From Treponema sp. (GTDB lineage Bacteria > Spirochaetota > Spirochaetia > Treponematales > Breznakiellaceae): a stretch of 57,869 nt of DNA. A program made the translations under genes and the position numbers. Of this stretch, positions 53,101 through 57,869 are shown one piece after another (position 1 is the stretch's first letter; every line of letters begins with the position of its first letter). Under the pieces are notes generated by a model. That model did not search any database. It saw nothing but the letters and a program-made list of their open reading frames with translations, and was not told where the DNA came from. Location of the stretch: assembly GCA_031265845.1 (NCBI GenBank), contig JAISCC010000085.1, positions 1 through 57,869 of the forward strand. Direction: 5' to 3'.

Positions 53101-53412
53101 TACGCCTCACGCGGCACCGCGAAATTTCTCAACAGCAACGGCGCGCCCACCGAAAGCCTTCACTGGCCTCTTGAAGCCAGAGAGCCGAATATCGCGGACT
53201 ATATCCGCCGCCGTGAAATCGATCTGATCATCAATATTCCCAAAAACAATCAGGAAACCGAATTGAAGAACGATTATATCATCAGGCGCATGGCTGTTGA
53301 TTTCGACATACCGCTTTTCACCAACATCAAGGCGGCGCGGGAATTCGTAGACGCGCTCGCGTACAAAAAGGTGAAAGGTCTTGAAGTAAAGGCGTGGGAA
53401 GAGTACGTGTAG
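50179..53412 (+). CDS. carB: Carbamoyl-phosphate synthase large subunit
   Basis: CarB makes carbamoyl phosphate from bicarbonate, ammonia (from CarA) and two ATP, for pyrimidine and arginine synthesis. The 1077-residue product has two duplicated ATP-grasp halves: the first with [21 protein letters not shown] and [22 protein letters not shown], the second with [16 protein letters not shown] and [16 protein letters not shown]. The C-terminal allosteric domain (residues ~945-1077) follows. carA is not in the window. ATG 50179 is supported by the promoter; an ATG at 50194 is the alternative. The length fits the family. Confidence 0.97.
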   Translation: [1077 protein letters not shown]

Positions 53413-53467
53413 GCGGCTCATAGCGCGGAATGTCTGCGGATGTTCACCCGCGTCCACCCTGTAAAGT

Positions 53468-54124
53468 CTAATTCACCGGACGCGCGTCCGTAAGAGCCGA
53501 TGTGGAATACAGTTGATCTTCCGCCCACAACGCGGCTGATTTGACCGTTGAGTTGAATTTCAGGTCGGCCACGGCTCCCCGCAAGGCGGCCGCCCGTACG
53601 GTCTGAACATAATCGCCCTGCTCATTATAGCCGAGAAAATAATTCGCCGGATATTGTGAGTCAATGGCGTAGTTTCCATCCGCGATGACCAGCGAAGGAA
53701 ACGGAAAGCGCGGCTGTATTGGGGGATCAAAAGTGACGTTGCGAGCGGCCTCTTCGCCGGCTTTGTTTACCAGCACGGCGCGGTACAGTCCGCGAGGCAG
53801 CGGCTCTTCATCAATCATAGCGACGCTCCTGCTTCCCAACCACGTTTTGCCGTCCTGCTGAAGCGCTATCCAATCCCGTTCCGAAAGATGCCAGCGCAAC
53901 CCTTCACGATCATGGTACAAATAGAGATCGTCAAGATTTTCTATTCCGTCTTCATCGGTTGCGAGAATAAAAAAAGAAAAGCACTCTTTTACAACGTCAT
54001 TTTCCTGCGCATACACAAGTTGCATAACGGCGTACGAGATCTCCGGTTCGGTGCGGCTGCAAGCGGCGAGAAGCGACAGCAGAAACGCTAAATAAAGAAG
54101 AAACTTGTTTTTCATATTTTTCAT
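53468..54124 (-). CDS. Lipoprotein of unknown function
   Basis: The 218-residue product has a lipoprotein signal (MKNMKNKFLLYLAFLLSLLAAC) and a mature part with VKECFSFFILATDEDGIENLDDLYLYHDREGLRWHL, a pattern I recall from conserved treponemal lipoproteins. No catalytic motif. It may use either ATG 54124 or 54115. The promoter (54136-54164, reverse) leaves a leader of only a few bases. Confidence 0.7.
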   Translation of the reverse strand: MKNMKNKFLLYLAFLLSLLAACSRTEPEISYAVMQLVYAQENDVVKECFSFFILATDEDGIENLDDLYLYHDREGLRWHLSERDWIALQQDGKTWLGSRSVAMIDEEPLPRGLYRAVLVNKAGEEAARNVTFDPPIQPRFPFPSLVIADGNYAIDSQYPANYFLGYNEQGDYVQTVRAAALRGAVADLKFNSTVKSAALWAEDQLYSTSALTDARPVN

Positions 54125-54135
54125 AGATTCAGTAC

Positions 54136-54164
54136 AGTATAGAAGCTCGCCCGTTCTTTTGCAA
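54136..54164 (-). promoter_or_regulatory. Promoter of the lipoprotein gene, very short leader
   Basis: On the reverse strand TTGCAA (54164-54159), 17 bases, TATACT (54141-54136), then 11 bases to the start codon. No Shine-Dalgarno. Confidence 0.6.
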
Positions 54165-54169
54165 GTGCG

Positions 54170-54640
54170 ATCTTTGTTCTACGCCATTCATTCGCAAGAG
54201 AGCGAGGCGACTCATGCGCAAGCCGCGCCGCATACATTCCCGGCGGCGCCAGGATTATGGCTAAGGCTGTTGTGGCAAGGCCGACAATGGGACGCGCCAA
54301 CAGAAAACCGTCCAAATCAAAATGATTATGCCGGAATCGGCGATTACATAAGTTTCATAACCAGAGGCAAGCGTGTTGCCGACAACGACCGCAAGACTCA
54401 TTATGACCATTGAGAGGGAAGATGGCGTCTCGATAGAAGCGCTTCTTTCGGCGGTTTGGGCGGTAATATCCGGGCGCTCCGCTCCTTTCACTCCCATTTT
54501 GAACGCCGGAATAAAAAGCGGGTCCAGCAACATATTGCCCACCGCGCCGATGATCATTCCAATAGAAGCCAGTTTCGCCGCGCCTTCCGAGCGCAAGAGT
54601 CCCTGCAAAGTCCCGTTAAAAGCCTCAAAAAATACGGCTC
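54170..54640 (-). pseudogene. Remnant of a MATE-family efflux transporter
   Basis: Reverse-strand frames read VFFEAFNGTLQGLLRSEGAAK, ASIGMIIGAVGNMLLDPLFI and MGVKGAE, then jump to SLSMVIMSLAVVVGNTLASGYE and, after a frame change, FLLARPIVGLATTALAIIL. These are separate parts of a MATE transporter (Na+ or H+/drug antiporter) with large internal deletions. The C-terminal piece resembles, at DNA level, the gene fragment at the right edge of the window, so it may be a decayed duplicate. Confidence 0.7.
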
Positions 54641-54647
54641 TTGTAGA

Positions 54648-54687
54648 TTAATCCATAATGGCTGATGGTATAGCCATTATGGATTAA
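54648..54687. repeat. Perfect 16-bp inverted repeat with 8-base loop
   Basis: TTAATCCATAATGGCT, GATGGTAT, AGCCATTATGGATTAA. The arms match without error. There is no T tract, so it is not a classical terminator. It lies between the beta-glucuronidase stop and the MATE remnant. Confidence 0.9.
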
Positions 54688-54707
54688 AGCTCTGGACTTG
54701 ATGCGTA

Positions 54708-56537
54708 TTACCTTTTATTCCTGTTGTCTTTGTAGTCACCGGGCAGGCTTTCCCAGCGGTTCTTGAAATAGAACGCCGCCGCTTTGGGCTGCCGGTCGCG
54801 GGTAAAGACGCCTTTCTTGTTGCCGCCTACCCGCATTATTCCCTCAACGGTCATAAAGTCCGCGAAGTTCCACACCTGTTCGCCCTTGATAAAGTCAAAA
54901 GAATCAAACACCCTGTGGCACATTTCAAGATACTCGGTCTGGTATTCCTGACTCCACATGACCGAAGGCAGTTTATGCAGAGCCTCATCTGTATCCGCGC
55001 CGTATTCGGAAAACACAAAAGGCTTGTCCGTGCAGCGTTTGCGCCAGCCTTCAAGTTCGCCGCGAAACCATAGTTCCGCCTCCCCGATTTCATAGCCGCC
55101 TTTTACATACCAGCCATAATAGCGATTGAGGCAAACAATGTCGCATAACTGGACGCATTTACATTTGTCCGGTGTGGCGGTCATTAGGGAAGTGAATGTA
55201 CAGGGACGTTTTTGTACATCAAGAGAACGGGCACGGGCAAACACTTTTTCAAGATACGGCAGAGCGCTTTCATCGGTGGTTTCCGGCTCGTTGGCAAGAC
55301 ACCAGGCGACGACACAGGCGTGGTTCCGGTCCCGGCGTATTAGTTCTTCAACGGCGGTCAAATGATTCTGCAATAACTGCGGCATGGTCTCTTTTTGAAA
55401 AAATGCGGTCGGTTTGCCGTTGGCGGCGTCCATAAAATTCAGGGTGCTGGTCATCATGCCTACCGCGGCTATCTCGTCAATAACGAGGAACCCTTCACGG
55501 TCGGCCATTTGGTAGATTTCCTCGCTGTAGGGGTAATGGGCGGTGCGGAATGAATTGGCGCTTATCCATTTCATGAGTTCAAAATCCCGCTTGATAACGG
55601 CGGGATTGTAGCCCCTGCCGTTGCTGTCGCTGTCTTCGTGTTTGCCGAAACCTTTGAGGTAGACCGGCTTGCCGTTGAGCAGAATATCTGTCCCCCGAAC
55701 CTCAACCGTGCGGATTCCAATATCCTCGGAGTATTCGTCAATAATTGCGCTGCCGTCCAGTATGCGGAACACGAATTTGTAGAGGTATGCGTCCCGCACA
55801 TTCCACAGGCGGGCGTTGTCAATGCTGACAATTCCGTCTTTTCCGGAAGCGGACGCGACTTGTTTTCCGTCTTCATCAAACACGGCAAGGTTCACCACGT
55901 TATCACCCGTTGTTTCAACCGAGTAATGGACCAGGGTGTCTGCGCCTTTCAGTTCGTGCCGTACCGTAAAATCCGCGATGTGTTCTTTTGGCAGCGCAAG
56001 CAGTGTTACCGGGCGCAACAACCCCGCATAGTTGAAGAAATCAAAATAGGGTTTCGCCATTTTCCTGCCGTTTTGCAATGTCGCGGTAACGCCAACGGGA
56101 ATACGATCTTCCCGGAGTTCGTTATTGCACTTCACAACCAAGATGTTTGGCTCATCCCATTTGACCGCCCCGTTTAGAGGAACGACAAAAGGGGTGAAAC
56201 CGCCTTCATGGACGGCGATTTCCCGCCCGTTTACAAACACAACGGCGCGATGGGCGGCGGCGGCAAAGCGTATGCCGATTTCTTTGTCCCGCCATTCACC
56301 GGGGACAAAGAATTCGGTCTCGTACCAGAAGTCTCCGGTGTATTCACGAGAATCTTTGTCCGTGAAAAAGTCGGCGAAACTTGAGGGGACCGGCATGGAA
56401 ACCGGAGAGGGCAGTTTTGTTGTCCAGCCCTCCGCTCCGCCCTTGTTTTCCGGGTCAAACTGGAATTTCCAGAAACCGCATAAATCGACAACCCTGCGCG
56501 ATACGCTTGCCTTTGGGTATAATAGTGATTGGCTCAT
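54708..56537 (-). CDS. uidA: Beta-glucuronidase (glycoside hydrolase family 2)
   Basis: The enzyme removes glucuronic acid from glucuronides. The 609-residue protein has the jelly-roll N-terminal domain, the immunoglobulin-like middle part and the TIM barrel with acid/base Glu in CLANEPETT and nucleophile Glu in VFSEYGADT. The motif GNKKGVFTRDRQPK holds the N-x-K residues specific for glucuronic acid carboxylate recognition. There is no signal peptide, so it is cytoplasmic. GGAGG stands 8 bases before the start. It is the last gene of the reverse-strand operon with the esterase 50 bases upstream. Confidence 0.95.
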   Translation of the reverse strand: MSQSLLYPKASVSRRVVDLCGFWKFQFDPENKGGAEGWTTKLPSPVSMPVPSSFADFFTDKDSREYTGDFWYETEFFVPGEWRDKEIGIRFAAAAHRAVVFVNGREIAVHEGGFTPFVVPLNGAVKWDEPNILVVKCNNELREDRIPVGVTATLQNGRKMAKPYFDFFNYAGLLRPVTLLALPKEHIADFTVRHELKGADTLVHYSVETTGDNVVNLAVFDEDGKQVASASGKDGIVSIDNARLWNVRDAYLYKFVFRILDGSAIIDEYSEDIGIRTVEVRGTDILLNGKPVYLKGFGKHEDSDSNGRGYNPAVIKRDFELMKWISANSFRTAHYPYSEEIYQMADREGFLVIDEIAAVGMMTSTLNFMDAANGKPTAFFQKETMPQLLQNHLTAVEELIRRDRNHACVVAWCLANEPETTDESALPYLEKVFARARSLDVQKRPCTFTSLMTATPDKCKCVQLCDIVCLNRYYGWYVKGGYEIGEAELWFRGELEGWRKRCTDKPFVFSEYGADTDEALHKLPSVMWSQEYQTEYLEMCHRVFDSFDFIKGEQVWNFADFMTVEGIMRVGGNKKGVFTRDRQPKAAAFYFKNRWESLPGDYKDNRNKR

Positions 56538-56587
56538 AATTCAACCTCCAAAAATTCAAAAATAATTTCTATTCCACTCACAGCGGC

Positions 56588-57499
56588 TTAACCGCAGTAT
56601 TTATGTATAAAAGCGGCTGTTTCCGCCAACACCTGTGTCCCTTCCGGCGTTATTTTGCCTGTGGCTGGAAAGGAATGGAACGCTTCGTCAAACTCGCTGT
56701 ATTCCACCGCAACCCCTGCCGCCGAAGCCTTTTCCGCCAACAGGCGCGAATCATCATAGAGCACCTCCGATTTATCCACGACGATTTTAAGCGGTGGGCA
56801 ACCGGTAAAATCACCGTACAATGGAGAAATATACGGGTTATGGGGATCGTCATCGCTGCTTATATAAATGCCGCATACCAGCGCCATTATATCGGGTGGA
56901 ATAATCATATCCGTATTTTCATTCATGGACCGGCTCGGATGATCCTCCGCCATATCTGTCGCCGGTGAATAGGTTATGACGCAGGCGGGCGGTTTTATGC
57001 CGTTATCCTTCGCCATAAGCGCCGTTACCAGGGCAAAGGTAGCCCCGGCGCTTTCGCCGATTATCGCTATGCCGCTTTGCGGGAATTGTTCTGCCAACGC
57101 CTTGTATGCCGCAAGACAGTCTTCAACCCCGGCGGGGAACCGGTGTTCGGGCGCGAGCCGGTAATCAATGGAGTATACCGGAAGACCCGTTTCTGCCGCG
57201 AGCGCCGATGAAGAACCCCTGGTTGACGCCGGGGAACCAAAGGCAAAGCCTCCGCCATGAATATACATAATTATGCCGTTTCCCTTCGCATTACCGGCAA
57301 TGGTACGTTCCGCGCCGACGCCTCTTATTGTAACAGCCTCAAACGCAACGCCCGGTTCAATCGGCGTTTGAGCGCTTTGCGCGTCCATCATTCGCCTTAT
57401 TTGAGTAAAATCGGCGTTTGGGTTAAGCGCGTAGCGCATACTTCTAGAGCCATGCTGACCCATCATCTGTTTTACCTGTTTCATTGCTTCGCTTGCCAT
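56588..57499 (-). CDS. HSL-type alpha/beta-hydrolase (esterase)
   Basis: The 303-residue protein belongs to the hormone-sensitive-lipase-like group: oxyanion motif HGGGFAFGS (about residues 78-86), nucleophile GESAGA (about 149-154), Asp in the DDSRL region and His in EAFHSFP. ATG 57499 was chosen since GGAGG is 5 bases upstream; the longer frame would start with TTG. It could deacetylate or de-esterify glucuronides before UidA acts (inferred from operon position only). Its leader contains two small palindromes (TTGATCT-AGTA-AGATCAA and GTACAAGTGTAC). Confidence 0.9.
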   Translation of the reverse strand: MASEAMKQVKQMMGQHGSRSMRYALNPNADFTQIRRMMDAQSAQTPIEPGVAFEAVTIRGVGAERTIAGNAKGNGIIMYIHGGGFAFGSPASTRGSSSALAAETGLPVYSIDYRLAPEHRFPAGVEDCLAAYKALAEQFPQSGIAIIGESAGATFALVTALMAKDNGIKPPACVITYSPATDMAEDHPSRSMNENTDMIIPPDIMALVCGIYISSDDDPHNPYISPLYGDFTGCPPLKIVVDKSEVLYDDSRLLAEKASAAGVAVEYSEFDEAFHSFPATGKITPEGTQVLAETAAFIHKYCG

Positions 57500-57768
57500 A
57501 AAATCCTCCAAAATTTTTTCATCCTCGAAAAAATCGCTTCTTGATCTAGTAAGATCAAAACTTCGTACAAGTGTACTGTCATGGAACCTGAAGGTTCTAT
57601 CTTGGAACCTGAAGGTTCTGTCTTGGAACCTCTAGGTTCTGTCTTGGAACCTCGAAGTTCCGCCTTGGAACCTGAAGGTTCTGTCTTGGAACCTCTAGGT
57701 TCTGTCTTGGAACCTCTAGGTTCTGTCTTGGAACCTCTAGGTTCTGTCTTGGTCTTATCATTTTCCAT
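57481..57768 (-). CDS. Small ORF made of 7-residue repeats, upstream of esterase
   Basis: The frame starts at ATG 57768, with GCGAGGCG 8 bases before it and one base after the preceding gene's stop, and ends 19 bases inside the esterase gene. The 95-residue product is eight copies of K-T-E-P-x-G-S followed by a ~32-residue unique tail (MTVHLYEVLILLDQEAIF...). The start signals look real; the overlap with the esterase start would allow translational coupling. The plus strand is also open through the repeat, so the protein itself is unproven. Confidence 0.4.
   Translation of the reverse strand: MENDKTKTEPRGSKTEPRGSKTEPRGSKTEPSGSKAELRGSKTEPRGSKTEPSGSKIEPSGSMTVHLYEVLILLDQEAIFSRMKKFWRILWQAKQ
57583..57750. 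repeat. 21-bp palindromic tandem repeat, 8 copies
   Basis: Each unit is GGAACCTnnAGGTTCTGTCTT; its first 15 bases are palindromic. The copies differ at the central two bases and a few others. The array lies between the MATE gene end and the esterase start, like the 42-bp array before the methyltransferase. Confidence 0.92.
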
Positions 57769-57769
57769 A

Positions 57770-57869
57770 TTAACACGCCTCGCTTGTTTTTAGGCTGTTG
57801 ATCGACACTTCGCGTCGCCGGGAAAGTTCCAACATTCCTGGTAGCACCAGAATTATGGCTAAGGTTGTT
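57770..57869 (-). CDS. 3' end of a probable MATE-family transporter gene
   Basis: The reverse-strand frame runs in from the right edge as TTLAIILVLPGMLELSRRRE and stops at 57770-57772. It resembles the C-terminal piece of the MATE remnant at ~54240 (TTALAIILAPPGM), also in DNA. Only ~32 codons are visible. If correct, the operon is MATE transporter - repeat ORF - esterase - beta-glucuronidase. Confidence 0.45.
   Translation of the reverse strand, partial: TTLAIILVLPGMLELSRRREVSINSLKTSEAC

Overview
The window looks like a chromosome segment of a spirochaete, most probably a Treponema-like organism (my inference; no rRNA or marker search was possible). The grounds are the flagellar export genes flhB and flhA, an Rnf complex in the order C-D-G-E-A-B, ruvA followed by a ~500-residue treponemal-type envelope protein, many small lipoproteins, Rpn/YhgA-type nuclease genes and a long poly-G tract before a regulator gene. 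Most of the window is moderately GC-rich; bases ~500-4000 are clearly AT-rich and look imported.

Layout. (1) Bases 1-6650 form an accessory island: gene cassettes separated by three integron attC-like sites, an internally duplicated cassette gene, an ImmA/IrrE peptidase and a restriction-nuclease-like gene on the other strand, a frameshifted conserved gene, a 42-bp palindromic tandem repeat, and a DNA methyltransferase fused to an Mrr-like nuclease and a PKD-like tail. (2) 6997-12568: flhB-flhA, radC and an Rsm22-type methyltransferase. (3) 12603-17470: tRNA-Lys, tRNA-Gly, a TPP riboswitch driving an isolated thiB, a secreted protein, an esterase and a DegT-type aminotransferase. (4) 17500-21170 is a graveyard of broken genes: an ABC transporter tail, a HigBA-like toxin-antitoxin pair, a recombinase tail and IS200/IS605 and IS5 transposase pieces, around one intact membrane-protein gene.

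(5) 21170-30274: ruvA, a treponemal envelope protein, the potABC polyamine importer (no potD), a lipoprotein, a membrane protein, corA and a Sua5-type tRNA-modification gene. (6) 30317-42241: an Rpn nuclease gene inside a segment bounded by 16-bp direct repeats at the 5' end of tamB, then tamB-bamA-ompH (outer-membrane biogenesis) and mutS. (7) 42469-50042: a split Rpn-like gene, the rnfCDGEAB operon (Na+/H+-pumping ferredoxin:NAD oxidoreductase), a GntR regulator behind 15 G's, and an SPFH protein. (8) 50140-57869: carB, a lipoprotein, a MATE-transporter remnant, and a reverse-strand operon MATE(3' end) - repeat ORF - HSL-type esterase - beta-glucuronidase, probably for glucuronide use.

The points I find most unusual are: the integron-like cassette array without a visible integrase; two unrelated palindromic tandem repeats (42-bp and 21-bp units, both multiples of seven codons) that each form a small ORF right before another gene; a repeated promoter layout in which the -10 box ends 5-7 bases before the start codon and no Shine-Dalgarno is present (leaderless mRNAs); and the direct-repeat-bounded Rpn segment at tamB.
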